64,000 nt of DNA from Klebsiella quasivariicola (GTDB lineage: Bacteria > Pseudomonadota > Gammaproteobacteria > Enterobacterales > Enterobacteriaceae). The notes under the pieces are model-generated. The model searched no databases. It was not told the DNA's origin and worked only from the letters and a program-made list of their open reading frames with translations. The DNA is taken from the NCBI RefSeq assembly GCF_002269255.1, contig NZ_CP022823.1:930001-994000 (forward strand), read 5' to 3'. Within the stretch, counting starts at the first letter, position 1; each line of letters opens with the position of its first letter. Positions 52,575 through 61,688 of the stretch are shown one piece after another. A program made the translations under genes and the position numbers.

Positions 52575-53683
52575 TGCAGGCTCTCCAGCAGTTGCGCAAT
52601 GGCCGCGCCATCGGCCGGGCGCGGGTTGGTGCGCAGGGTGGCGTCGGCCAGCGCGGCCGGCACCATGGCGGGAATTCGCGATAAGAACAGGGGATATTTT
52701 TCCTGCAAGGCGCCCTTGAGGGTGGGAATGGCACACTGTTGTTTCAGCATTTCCACCGCGGCGATCAGCGCCTGGAAAGCCTCCTGCTCGCCAGCTTCGG
52801 GCGGGCAGAACCGGCAGGCCCTGGCCAGGCGCGCATAGCGCTTCGCCGCTCGCGGCTCGCCGGCGTTGAAGCGGATCACTGCGGTCAGCAGCAGCGCGTT
52901 GGCCAGGCCATGGGGGAGGTGAAACTGGCCGCCAAGCTGATGGGCGATAGCATGATTGAGCCCAAGGCCAGCCTGGCTAAAGGCCATGCCGGCAAGGGTT
53001 GAGGCATTGTGCATTTTACTGCGGGTCGCGACGCAGTCGCCCTGGCGAACCGCAACGGGCAGGGCGCGAAACACCAGCCTGGCGGCTTTTTCCGCCAGCG
53101 CATCGGTAAAGTCGGTGGCCTGCGGCGATACCCATGCCTCAAGCGCGTGGGTTAGCACGTCCAGCCCGGTATGGGCTGTGATCGTGGGCGGTACGCTGAC
53201 CACCAGCGTCGGGTCGAGGATCGCCATGTCGGGACAGAGTGCCTCATGGAACAGCGGGTACTTGATCCCTTTTTCCGGGTCGCTGATGACGCAGGCGCTG
53301 GTTACTTCCGAACCGGTACCGCTGGTGGTGGGGATCGCCACGCAGGTGTCGACAGGCAGCCCGCCCTGCTGACTGAACCAGACGATAGCCTTGGCGGCGT
53401 CCATTGCTGAGCCGCCGCCGAAGCCGATCACCACCTGTGGACGCAGGGAATGCATCTGCGCTATCCCTTTCGCTACGGTGTGAATGGTCGGATCCGGCGT
53501 AATATCGCTGAACACGCTGACGCGGTTGCTGGCGGGCAGCGCGGCGCGCAGCCGGTCAAGCAGCGGTGAGCGAGCCAGGAAGCCGTCGCAGACGATCCAG
53601 ATGTGCTGATGGCTAAAGCGCTGCAGCGCGGCCAGGCTGCCCGGGCCGCTGTAGAGGCGCGTTTGCAGAGAAAAGGTGTGCAT
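52571..53683 (-). CDS. pduQ: PduQ, 1-propanol dehydrogenase
   Basis: A 370-residue iron-dependent alcohol dehydrogenase that turns propionaldehyde to 1-propanol and regenerates NAD+ inside the compartment. The NAD loop is GFGGGSAMDAAK and the metal site is in NHAIAHQLGGQFHLPHGLAN. It follows pduP by 11 nt. Confidence 0.95.
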   Translation of the reverse strand: MHTFSLQTRLYSGPGSLAALQRFSHQHIWIVCDGFLARSPLLDRLRAALPASNRVSVFSDITPDPTIHTVAKGIAQMHSLRPQVVIGFGGGSAMDAAKAIVWFSQQGGLPVDTCVAIPTTSGTGSEVTSACVISDPEKGIKYPLFHEALCPDMAILDPTLVVSVPPTITAHTGLDVLTHALEAWVSPQATDFTDALAEKAARLVFRALPVAVRQGDCVATRSKMHNASTLAGMAFSQAGLGLNHAIAHQLGGQFHLPHGLANALLLTAVIRFNAGEPRAAKRYARLARACRFCPPEAGEQEAFQALIAAVEMLKQQCAIPTLKGALQEKYPLFLSRIPAMVPAALADATLRTNPRPADGAAIAQLLESLQ

Positions 53684-53694
53684 GGCGCCCCCGG

Positions 53695-55080
53695 TTAGCG
53701 AATGGAAAAACCGTTAGTTAACACGCAGCGCCGCAGGCGGGCGAACGTCCGTGCGGAGGTGGTGCCTTCTCCGGTTGGTGTGGCGATGGTGAAGGTGGTA
53801 AACCCTTCGCCCCCGACGCCGATTCCTGCGTAAGACGGGCCATTTTTGACAAAGATGGAGGTCTGTAGCGTGCGTGCCGCCAGATTGAGCCGCGAGACAT
53901 TCTGCGAATGCATGGTGGCGGTGTGGTGCAGACCCTCCTCGACGTGCAGGGCCAGCGCCAGGGCGCTGTCAAAGTCAGCGACCCGAACGATCGGCAGCAC
54001 CGGCATCAGCTGCTCGCAGGTCACCCAGGAGTCGTTCGCCTCCACCTCGGCTATCAGCAGGCGAGGGGCGCGCGACGGAACGGCGAGACCGGCCGCCGCC
54101 AGCAGCGCAGCCGGGCTTTTACCGACCAGTTTTTTATTCGCCGCGCCGTCGGGCAGGCAGACGGCGCGCAGGGTATCGGTCTCCTGTCGGCTCAGCAGCA
54201 GCGCGTCAAAATCCTGCATTTGCTGGATCAGGCGGTCAGCGACCGCGGCGACGACGATCAGGCTTTTTTCGGCGATACAGGGCAGGTTGTAATCGAAGGA
54301 GGCGCCGCTGATGATATCTTCCGCGGCTTTGACGAGATCGGCGGTTTCATCAACAATGCACGGCGGATTGCCAGCGCCAGCGCCGATCACTTTTTTACCG
54401 CTTTTCATACCCATCGCCACAATCCCAGGACCGCCGGTGATAGCCAGAACGGCAATCCGCGGGTGGGACATCATCTGCTGGGTGGCTTCAAAGGTCGGTT
54501 CGGCAACGGTTACCACCAGGTTACGGATGCCGCTGCAGCGGTAGGCGATCTCTTCGATCCTGGCGATAAGCTTTAACGAGACCTTTTTCGCGCCGGGATG
54601 AGGGCTGAAATAGACGCTATTACCCGCCGCCAGCATGCTGATACTGTTATTGATAATGGTTTCTGTTGGGTTGGTGCTGGGCGCCACGGCGCCAATGACG
54701 CCAAACGGTGAGTACTCAAACAGCACCATCCCGCCATCGCCGGTTAGGGCGTTGGTAGTGAGATCTTCAATGCCCGGTGTGTTCTCAAGGGCAGCTTTAT
54801 TTTTCAGATACTTATCTTCTTTGTTGCCCATGCCCGTCTCTGTGGCGCTCTCTTCCGCCAGTATCGCCAGCTCAGGAGCCAGCGTCTCCCGCAGGGCGCT
54901 GATAATGGCGCTACGGGTTTTTAGCGGACACTGCTGATAGCGGACAAAAGCCTGATGAGCGGCGTCGATGGCGCTGCCGACGTCACGGAAAATGCCCTGC
55001 TGATCCTGAGAGGCGATTGCAGGAGCGAGCTTTTCGCTGAGGATGGTGCGGATAAGGGTTTCCAGTTCTGCTGTATTCAT
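53695..55080 (-). CDS. pduP: PduP, CoA-acylating propionaldehyde dehydrogenase
   Basis: A 461-residue aldehyde dehydrogenase making propionyl-CoA from propionaldehyde with NAD+. The catalytic Cys268 is in NLPCIAEK. The first 20 residues (MNTAELETLIRTILSEKLAP) form the amphipathic helix known as an encapsulation signal. It overlaps pduO by 4 nt. Confidence 0.96.
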   Translation of the reverse strand: MNTAELETLIRTILSEKLAPAIASQDQQGIFRDVGSAIDAAHQAFVRYQQCPLKTRSAIISALRETLAPELAILAEESATETGMGNKEDKYLKNKAALENTPGIEDLTTNALTGDGGMVLFEYSPFGVIGAVAPSTNPTETIINNSISMLAAGNSVYFSPHPGAKKVSLKLIARIEEIAYRCSGIRNLVVTVAEPTFEATQQMMSHPRIAVLAITGGPGIVAMGMKSGKKVIGAGAGNPPCIVDETADLVKAAEDIISGASFDYNLPCIAEKSLIVVAAVADRLIQQMQDFDALLLSRQETDTLRAVCLPDGAANKKLVGKSPAALLAAAGLAVPSRAPRLLIAEVEANDSWVTCEQLMPVLPIVRVADFDSALALALHVEEGLHHTATMHSQNVSRLNLAARTLQTSIFVKNGPSYAGIGVGGEGFTTFTIATPTGEGTTSARTFARLRRCVLTNGFSIR

Positions 55081-56093
55081 TGATGTGTTCTCACGTTAAT
55101 GGCCGCCATGGCAGCCTGTGCAATAGCCATATCCTGCTCGACGCTGCCGCCGCTAATACCGAGGCCGGCTATCAGCTGGCCATCGCGCCACAGCGGATAA
55201 CCGCCGCCAAAGGTGACGACTTTTCCCTGCAGATGGCTCTCCAGACCGTACAGCGCAGCGCCTGGCTGTACGGTCGCCGCGAGTTCGTGGGTCGCGGTTT
55301 TCATGGCGACGGCGGTCCAGGCTTTCTTCGGCGCCAGCTCGCTACTGACCAGCAGCGCATCGGGCATTCGCCAGGTCACGGTTTCGGTGCCGTGTGCGTC
55401 AACGATGCTCACCACCACCGGCACCTGTAGCTGGCGGGCGTGTTCGATGGCCTGCCGTATAAGCTGATGCAGCTCGTGGAAGGAGAGCGAGCCGGGTTGT
55501 GCTTCGGGCGCGTCGGGCGAAAGCGACCCGCTGGCGGTCAGATAGCGGGCCGCAATCTCCGCGACGAGCCGACGCTGGTGATCGGCATGATCCTCGCCGC
55601 GCGCCAGCGCATACAGACAGTCAGATAAGCGATTCAGATAACGAAGCAGAATCTGACGGATGGTGACCTCTGCCGCCAGCTCTACCAGCCGGCGTTCCGC
55701 CCGACGGGCAACGGTGCGGGCCAGGTGCAGGCGACTGGCGGCTTCGCAGCGTCCGGGCAACACAAACTGGTGCAGCGCCGGCACGCAGGCCATCTCGCGA
55801 TCGATCGTCTGCTCCAGCAGGGCAATCTCTTCGCTGCTGATATAGCGCTGGTCGGGTGATGGCTGTTCGCTGTCGCTGGCAAGTTCTGCGCTGAACCAGA
55901 AAATGTGCTGCTGCAGGGCTTCGAGCAGGGTGCGATGTTTCTCTTCAGCGACGGCGCAGACGCACAGGCTCAGTATGGCGTTCAGTTCATCCAGCGTGCC
56001 GTAAGCTTCGACGCGCGGATGCGTCTTGCTAACCCGCTGGCCGGTAAAGAGTGATGTACTGCCGGCATCGCCGGTTCGGGTATAGATAGCCAC
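55077..56093 (-). CDS. pduO: PduO, ATP:cob(I)alamin adenosyltransferase
   Basis: A 338-residue protein with an N-terminal adenosyltransferase domain (about 1-185, TRTGDAGSTSLF near the start and RRAERRLVEL) and a C-terminal GlcG/HbpS-like domain (about 195-338). It makes adenosylcobalamin for the diol dehydratase. The start is a GTG at 56093, preceded by AAGGGGG; the longer frame to 56228 reads through pduN and is rejected. Confidence 0.94.
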   Translation of the reverse strand: MAIYTRTGDAGSTSLFTGQRVSKTHPRVEAYGTLDELNAILSLCVCAVAEEKHRTLLEALQQHIFWFSAELASDSEQPSPDQRYISSEEIALLEQTIDREMACVPALHQFVLPGRCEAASRLHLARTVARRAERRLVELAAEVTIRQILLRYLNRLSDCLYALARGEDHADHQRRLVAEIAARYLTASGSLSPDAPEAQPGSLSFHELHQLIRQAIEHARQLQVPVVVSIVDAHGTETVTWRMPDALLVSSELAPKKAWTAVAMKTATHELAATVQPGAALYGLESHLQGKVVTFGGGYPLWRDGQLIAGLGISGGSVEQDMAIAQAAMAAINVRTHQ

Positions 56094-56103
56094 AGGCGCC
56101 CCC

Positions 56104-56379
56104 TTAGCGTGAAAGTGAGTCAACAATGCCCACGACGGCAAGATCGATGGCTTCATTCGGGCCACTGAAGACGTGGCGTGCGCTCGAGCCGCTGCAGAGC
56201 AGCACCAGCTCGCCGACGCCAGCGCCAACCGAATCTACCGCCACTTCATCACCGCTTGTGGCTAGAATCGGATGGTCGTCGTCCGCGCTTACCCGGCGAA
56301 CCAGCAGCAGTTTTTTGCCGTTCAGTGAGGGGGACTTTTGCGTCGAGACGACGGCGCCGGTCACGCGTGCCAGATGCAT
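56104..56379 (-). CDS. pduN: PduN, BMC vertex protein
   Basis: A 91-residue EutN/CcmL-family protein that forms pentamers closing the corners of the shell. Recognised by MHLARVTGAVVSTQKSPSL. It lies 3 nt after pduM and 10 nt before pduO. Confidence 0.95.
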   Translation of the reverse strand: MHLARVTGAVVSTQKSPSLNGKKLLLVRRVSADDDHPILATSGDEVAVDSVGAGVGELVLLCSGSSARHVFSGPNEAIDLAVVGIVDSLSR

Positions 56380-56382
56380 AGT

Positions 56383-56874
56383 TCACTCCTGCTTAATTAA
56401 TTGAACATGCCGCGCGACGGCCGCTTCGCGGGCGAGGGCGGTAATAATGGGGTGGCGGCGCAGTACCAGATAACCTCCGTGGAGGCGGGCTACATCGGCG
56501 TAGGTGACCACCGATGCGGCGTGAAGCCTGACGGGCTGGCCAAGCGGGTCGCTGAGCGTCAGCGGCAAGCGGGCGAGTTTTTTCACCGCCAGCGCGGGGA
56601 GCAGTGCGGGAAGCAGCGTTAGCTGTACCCGAACGCCCCAGGCCATGGCCTCATGCAACGCGCAACCGGCTGCCGTCAGCGCACGCTGGCCGGCAAGCTG
56701 CTCCAGCAGCGGTAAATCCACCTGCACGATGCGCAGCGAAGCGTGCTGGCACAGCAGGCTGTGGATATCCGCTTCGCCGAGCTGGGCCACGCTGAGCGTG
56801 GCCGTACTGAGGGCGCGACGGCGCAGGCGGGCGGCGACCTCCTCGACGATACGCTGCAGCATCTCGTGGTTCAT
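56383..56874 (-). CDS. pduM: PduM, microcompartment assembly protein
   Basis: A 163-residue protein needed for proper compartment formation in Salmonella; mechanism unclear. The start at 56874 gives MNHEMLQRIVEEVAARLRRR, an amphipathic helix like an encapsulation tag. It overlaps the end of pduL by 4 nt. Confidence 0.93.
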   Translation of the reverse strand: MNHEMLQRIVEEVAARLRRRALSTATLSVAQLGEADIHSLLCQHASLRIVQVDLPLLEQLAGQRALTAAGCALHEAMAWGVRVQLTLLPALLPALAVKKLARLPLTLSDPLGQPVRLHAASVVTYADVARLHGGYLVLRRHPIITALAREAAVARHVQLIKQE

Positions 56875-57503
56875 GGCTTCGTCACCAGCCTGGCCCATGC
56901 CTGCGCAGCGTCAGCGCCTGCCGCATTAGCTTCGTCAGTATCAATATGCATCTCAAGGCGCATATCCGGGGCTACGCGGACCGCCACGTTGTCGAAGATA
57001 AGCCGCCTGTCGCTGCCTTCGATCGCCACCGCGACGCTATCGCCATGGGCGACGCGCAGGATCAACGCATCAAGCGGCGACATATGAATATGTCGCTGGG
57101 CGACGATCGTCCCGCTACGCAATTCCAGTTCGGCAAACGGGCTAATCAGGCGGATCCCCGGCGTGTCCTGCAGATTGCCGGACATGCGTAGCGGCGCGGC
57201 GATACCGAGGGTCCGGGCGTCGGTGCGTGAGATTTCCACCTGGCTGGTCTGGCGCAAAGGGCCGAGCAGGCGCACGTTATTTAATCGCCCTTTGGGGCCA
57301 ACCAAAGTCACCGTCTGCTCTGCAGCATATTGTCCTGGCTGCAGCAGCGCTTTTTTCGGCTGGATGGGCTGCGCGGGAAAAAGCCTGGCGTAGTCCGCCG
57401 CCGATAAATGGATATGGCGACTGGAGATACCAATGGGGATGGGACGCTGGCGCATCTCATCCAGAACTTTGTTGACTGTCGAAGCCAGCTGTTGTTTATC
57501 CAT
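56871..57503 (-). CDS. pduL: PduL, phosphate propanoyltransferase
   Basis: A 210-residue enzyme converting propionyl-CoA to propionyl phosphate and so recycling CoA inside the compartment. It is unrelated to Pta. Zinc ligands are visible as His30 and His32 (SSRHIHLS) and His138 and His140 (AQRHIHMS). An N-terminal encapsulation-type helix (MDKQQLASTVNKVLDEMRQR) is present. It shares one base with pduK (TAATG). Confidence 0.95.
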   Translation of the reverse strand: MDKQQLASTVNKVLDEMRQRPIPIGISSRHIHLSAADYARLFPAQPIQPKKALLQPGQYAAEQTVTLVGPKGRLNNVRLLGPLRQTSQVEISRTDARTLGIAAPLRMSGNLQDTPGIRLISPFAELELRSGTIVAQRHIHMSPLDALILRVAHGDSVAVAIEGSDRRLIFDNVAVRVAPDMRLEMHIDTDEANAAGADAAQAWARLVTKP

Positions 57504-57949
57504 TACGCGTCACCTCGTTTACCGGCGTGCAGGCACTGCGAGCGGGGATCGCCTTTTTGTCGCGGGCAGTGCGGGTCCAGGCACAGGTTGCAGGTCACCA
57601 GCTCCGTAGAGTGGGAGGGGGTATCTGTGGGGGCCGTGTTCTCCTCCGTCACGGCGATGTCAGGCGCGGGTGAAGGCGCCTGGACGCGGGCTGGCAGCAG
57701 GCCTTCACCAGGCCTGGCAATAACCTTCTGTGCCACCAGCCCCTGCTGCCGTTCGGCGAGTTCGGCCCCGGTCATCACCGCCGCCTGGACAGAGGCCACA
57801 TCACCGGCGATCTTCACCACCATCCAGCCGGAACCGTTGGTCTTTTCCAGGGCGAGCAGCGTGATGGCGGCCGCTTTCGCCATGGCGTCGGCGCAGGTGA
57901 TGGCCAGAGCCAGGCCGCTGACCTCAAGTAATCCCAGTGATTGCTTCAC
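57503..57949 (-). CDS. pduK: PduK, BMC shell protein with cysteine-rich tail
   Basis: A 148-residue shell protein: a BMC domain (about 1-88), a Pro/Ala-rich linker, and a tail with Cys120, Cys123, Cys128 and Cys139 (CNLCLDPHC then QCLH), a C-x2-C-x4-C-x10-C spacing that may bind Fe-S or zinc. It is a minor shell part. It follows pduJ by 21 nt and joins pduL by TAATG. Confidence 0.94.
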   Translation of the reverse strand: MKQSLGLLEVSGLALAITCADAMAKAAAITLLALEKTNGSGWMVVKIAGDVASVQAAVMTGAELAERQQGLVAQKVIARPGEGLLPARVQAPSPAPDIAVTEENTAPTDTPSHSTELVTCNLCLDPHCPRQKGDPRSQCLHAGKRGDA

Positions 57950-57970
57950 GCGGTGCTCCTTTTTTCAGGG

Positions 57971-58246
57971 TCAGACAGATTTCGGCAGAATGGCCTCAAC
58001 ATCGCTATGCGGGCGCGGGATCACATGGCTGGACTTGACCTCGCCGACCACGCTGGCCGCCGCGCTCCCGGCGTCAACGGCGGCTTTGACCGCGCCGACG
58101 TCTCCGCGAACCATTACGGTAATCAGACCGGAGCCAATTTTTTCGTAACCAATCAACTGCACGTTGGCGGATTTCACCATTGCATCAGCGGCTTCAATGG
58201 CGCCAACCAGGCCTTTCGTTTCAACCAGTCCTAGTGCGTTATTCAT
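57971..58246 (-). CDS. pduJ: PduJ, major BMC shell protein
   Basis: A 91-residue single-BMC hexamer-forming protein, one of the most abundant shell parts and a paralogue of PduA. The sequence MNNALGLVETKGLVGAIEAA and the pore region GSGLITVMVRGDVG are typical. It starts 18 nt after pduH. Confidence 0.96.
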   Translation of the reverse strand: MNNALGLVETKGLVGAIEAADAMVKSANVQLIGYEKIGSGLITVMVRGDVGAVKAAVDAGSAAASVVGEVKSSHVIPRPHSDVEAILPKSV

Positions 58247-58264
58247 ACTGCGTTCTCCTGTGGA

Positions 58265-58615
58265 TTAAGCATTGCGATCCCGAAATGGGATCCCTTTGAC
58301 GAGACGAGCCGCATTGTTGCCAGTGTTTCGCCGGTCCAGCCTGTCCTGGTGATACATCAGCGAAAACAGCGGAGTTGATGCGGGTAAATTTTTGTAGTGC
58401 ACGATGAGCCGCTCCCGGTCGCAGGCGATCCCCACCTGCAGCGGCGAACGCTGCGCCGCCTGCCAGGCGTGATGGACAAGATCGCCGTCGGTCTGTGGCT
58501 GCAGAACAAAAGGAATGCCTTCCTCTTCAATGCCCAGCAGGGCATCTCGCCACTGTTCGCTGCATTCGCCAGTGACGGCAATGACGATGGCGGGGGCGAG
58601 TACGCTACTCTCCAT
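58265..58615 (-). CDS. pduH: PduH, diol dehydratase reactivase small subunit
   Basis: A 116-residue subunit that with PduG exchanges damaged cobalamin in the dehydratase. The start at 58615 (MESSVLAPAIVIAVTGECSE) lies 11 nt inside the end of pduG. The conserved end NTGNNAARLVKGIPFRD is intact; the longer frame to 58753 is a shadow of pduG. Confidence 0.94.
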   Translation of the reverse strand: MESSVLAPAIVIAVTGECSEQWRDALLGIEEEGIPFVLQPQTDGDLVHHAWQAAQRSPLQVGIACDRERLIVHYKNLPASTPLFSLMYHQDRLDRRNTGNNAARLVKGIPFRDRNA

Positions 58616-60437
58616 GCATGCCTCCGTTTTGCCAGGAAAGGAGCAATCCGCTGGCGACCGCATTGCGCGGCCCTTCACAGCCGCGGATGTTGCCGCGCCC
58701 GGCAACCAGCCGGTAGTGCGCCAGCGCATCGGTGACCAGCTGGGGGATTTCAAAATCGAGGGACGAGCCGCCCACCAGCACCACGAACGGGATGTCGCGA
58801 ATATTGCCGGTAGGGCTCACCTGGCGTAACGCCCGCAGGGCGTTGGTGACAAAGACGCGTGATTTGGCGCTACGACGAATGGCGCGCACTTTCTCCAGCG
58901 GCAGATCGCCAGGCAGGGGAACCAGTTCATCCGGTTTCACCACGCAGACGCGGGCAAATACAGCCGGCGGTAAGGCCGACGGAAAAAACTGTACGCTGCC
59001 GTCTTCATGACGCAGATGAAACAGACTTTCGACTTTTGCCAACGGGTATTTTTTGATCTCTTCCGCCAGATAGCGGTCCTCAAGCCCCAGCTCGCGGGCA
59101 ATGATCATCGTGACCATATCGCCGGCGCCGGCCAGGTGAGTAGCGATGATCTCTCCCTGCGCATTGATAATTGAGGCGTCGGTCGACCCGGCGCCGAGAT
59201 CGAGGATTGCCAGCGGGCGCGTAGTGCCGGGAGTGGTGAGCGCCCCAAGAATGGCCGCTTCTGCCTCGGCGCCGCCCACCTGAACCGTGATCTGCAGTTT
59301 GTGCTCAATTTCACGGGCGATCAGGGCCATCTGCAGGCGATCCGACTTAACCATGGAGGCGATACCCACCGCCTGCTCCAGCGAGAACTCACCTGCCAGG
59401 CCGCCGGTCACGCTGACCGGCACCGCCGTATCAACGGCCAGCAGATCCTGAATGCGGATCTCCTGAGCTGGCTTATTGGTGAGCTCCGCCATGGTCTGGC
59501 GCACGTGCTCAAGCATGCCGCCGATATTGGTGCCCGCTTCCCCCGCGACGTTGTCCAGTTTGCCGCAGCCGTCGATCGCCTTCATGATGGCTTCCGCACC
59601 GGCGGCAACATCAACCTGTACGCTGCGCCCCTGAGCCATAAGCAGCAAATTACCTGCCGGAATAGTCCGCGCCTTGACGTCGCCGGAGGGGGTTTTCACC
59701 ACCACGGCCGAGCGATTGCCAATCAGCGCCCGCGCCATTGGCACGATATTTTTGGTCTCTTCGGCGTTGAGATCGAAAACGGTGGCAATACCGTAGGGGT
59801 TCGAGAGTGTTTCGATGATCTTACCGGGTAAAGCGACCTCGACGGCCGCCAGCATGCCAAGTGGAATGCGGTCGATATGCTGAACTTCGTCGATCACCGG
59901 CAGCGGTTGCTGTAGCCGGTTATTAACCAGCACGCCGTCATCCTGCTGCAAAATAATGCCGGTAATCTGATAGCCCGCTGCCGTCGCCGCATTGACCATC
60001 GCAGCGACATCGGCAAAGTCAAAGGCCGAGGAGACCACCAGAATATAGGGCGTGTCCGCGGAGCAGGACAGCAACGCCTCTGGCGTTATGGTGATACCGA
60101 CCCCCAGTCCGACGCCGCCGGGTGTCTTCGGGTTGTGGCCGATCATGGTGGACTCGGTGATGATGGTTTCCGTAATGGTCTCCATCGCCACATCGCCAAT
60201 GACCGGCGTGGCTTCGTTAATGCGAATAAGCGAGATATCGCTGACCTGAATGCCTGCCGCTTTTGCCGCCTGGGTTAGCGCCTCCTGAATACCGAACACA
60301 TTACGTAATGTGCCTTTAATTCCGGTGGTTTCAGCCAGCGCGCTGTGGCGGATGTTCAGCACACCTGCGTCATCAACCGTCGCCAGGGCGACCTCTGTCG
60401 ATGAGTTGCCAATATCAATGCCAGCGATATAGCGCAT
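58605..60437 (-). CDS. pduG: PduG, diol dehydratase reactivase large subunit
   Basis: A 610-residue chaperone-like ATPase with an actin/Hsp70-like fold (IDIGNSSTEVAL at residues 5-16, ILDLGAGSTDASI further on). It uses ATP to release inactivated B12 from PduCDE. It starts 12 nt after pduE. Confidence 0.96.
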   Translation of the reverse strand: MRYIAGIDIGNSSTEVALATVDDAGVLNIRHSALAETTGIKGTLRNVFGIQEALTQAAKAAGIQVSDISLIRINEATPVIGDVAMETITETIITESTMIGHNPKTPGGVGLGVGITITPEALLSCSADTPYILVVSSAFDFADVAAMVNAATAAGYQITGIILQQDDGVLVNNRLQQPLPVIDEVQHIDRIPLGMLAAVEVALPGKIIETLSNPYGIATVFDLNAEETKNIVPMARALIGNRSAVVVKTPSGDVKARTIPAGNLLLMAQGRSVQVDVAAGAEAIMKAIDGCGKLDNVAGEAGTNIGGMLEHVRQTMAELTNKPAQEIRIQDLLAVDTAVPVSVTGGLAGEFSLEQAVGIASMVKSDRLQMALIAREIEHKLQITVQVGGAEAEAAILGALTTPGTTRPLAILDLGAGSTDASIINAQGEIIATHLAGAGDMVTMIIARELGLEDRYLAEEIKKYPLAKVESLFHLRHEDGSVQFFPSALPPAVFARVCVVKPDELVPLPGDLPLEKVRAIRRSAKSRVFVTNALRALRQVSPTGNIRDIPFVVLVGGSSLDFEIPQLVTDALAHYRLVAGRGNIRGCEGPRNAVASGLLLSWQNGGMHGE

Positions 60438-60449
60438 GCTTGCCCCCTG

Positions 60450-60974
60450 TTAATCGTCGCCTTTCAGTTTTTTACGCTCGACGTACAGCCCGGCCGCTTC
60501 CCTAACAAAGGCGGCACAGAGTCGAGCCTGGTAGCGCTGCTCGAGGTCATCAGCGATCGCCAGTAGCTCCGCCTGGGTGGAACGGTATGGGCGTAGGGCG
60601 TTGTAGATCTCAAGGATCCGGTCGTCAGGAACCGCGGTCAGCTCTGCGGCCCGCTCAAAGTTCATCGCCAGCCGATCGCGTCCGGCATCCTGAGCGATTG
60701 CCGCCTGCATGCGCAGCGTTTCCGGGGTAATGCGCATGTCCTGCGCCGTAACGCGATCGCTTAATACGTTCTCCAGCGTCAGGTCATCGAGCGTTTTGTT
60801 AGTGGCGGTTTTGACCCACTCCGGATGGCGGGTGGCTAACGGGTAGTCGCTGACTTTAGGCTGCCGAGCGGCGTCGTTTGTCGGCGCGGCTGGTGCGACC
60901 GTCGTCTCGTCCTGCAGACTGTTCATCCGGCTCAGCACGTCGCGTACCATGGATTCAATTGCGTCGGTATTCAT
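60450..60974 (-). CDS. pduE: PduE, diol dehydratase small subunit
   Basis: A 174-residue gamma subunit of the B12-dependent propanediol dehydratase. The N-terminal helix MNTDAIESMVRDVLSRMNSL resembles encapsulation peptides, and is followed by a low-complexity Ala/Pro/Thr linker (about 22-40). The conserved core VSDYPLATRHPEWVKT starts near residue 40. Confidence 0.96.
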   Translation of the reverse strand: MNTDAIESMVRDVLSRMNSLQDETTVAPAAPTNDAARQPKVSDYPLATRHPEWVKTATNKTLDDLTLENVLSDRVTAQDMRITPETLRMQAAIAQDAGRDRLAMNFERAAELTAVPDDRILEIYNALRPYRSTQAELLAIADDLEQRYQARLCAAFVREAAGLYVERKKLKGDD

Positions 60975-60988
60975 CGGGTTTTCCTTTG

Positions 60989-61678
60989 TTAAAGCGCCAC
61001 GCGCAGTTCCTGCGGGTTTTTGCCCGTCACCACGTATTTGGTCTCTTTAATGTGCAAAATGGCCGACTTCGCCTGGTATTTGGGACGAGCCATCTGATCG
61101 TTAAGCGTCGGCACCGGCTGCGGCGACTCGCGTTTGGCGTAGCGGGCGGCGTTTTTGCCAATCTGGCGGTAGGTTTCCAGCGTCAGCAGCGGTGCCTGCG
61201 GGAAGAGTTCCAGATTGGAGAGCGGCGGCAGGCCGCGCTGGTGGATGACGGTGGTGCCTTTCGACTGAATACCGATAGAGATGCCGGAACCGCTCAGGCG
61301 GTTGCCTTCCACCGCCACGAAGGCAACATCAGAAGACTTAAAGCAGCGGATCACCCGCGCTTTGATGCCTTCTTCCTCAATACCGGCGATCAGTTCGCGC
61401 AGGATATTTTTATGCGGAATGCCGACGATATTGGTGGTCTGCGCCAGACCAAACGCCGGCCCGACGGCAATAATGACTTCATCCTGCTGTGTGCCGGGTT
61501 TGGCTTCGCCGATTTCCGTCAGGAAGCTGTCGCCGGACACAGGCGCAACGGCGACCGACGCGGTAGAGGCGACAGAAGCCGCAGGCGCGTTAAAGGAGAC
61601 CGGCTTATCAGCGCCTGTTTTCATCTCCACCAGCACCTCTTCGATAATCTGGCGCAGCAGCTTTTCGTTAATTTCCAT
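60989..61678 (-). CDS. pduD: PduD, diol dehydratase medium subunit
   Basis: A 229-residue beta subunit that contacts the cobalamin. The first 18-20 residues (MEINEKLLRQIIEEVLVEMK) are the proven encapsulation signal of this subunit in Salmonella, then an Ala/Val-rich linker (about 27-47). It follows pduC by 10 nt. Confidence 0.96.
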   Translation of the reverse strand: MEINEKLLRQIIEEVLVEMKTGADKPVSFNAPAASVASTASVAVAPVSGDSFLTEIGEAKPGTQQDEVIIAVGPAFGLAQTTNIVGIPHKNILRELIAGIEEEGIKARVIRCFKSSDVAFVAVEGNRLSGSGISIGIQSKGTTVIHQRGLPPLSNLELFPQAPLLTLETYRQIGKNAARYAKRESPQPVPTLNDQMARPKYQAKSAILHIKETKYVVTGKNPQELRVAL

Positions 61679-61688
61679 TTTTCACCCC

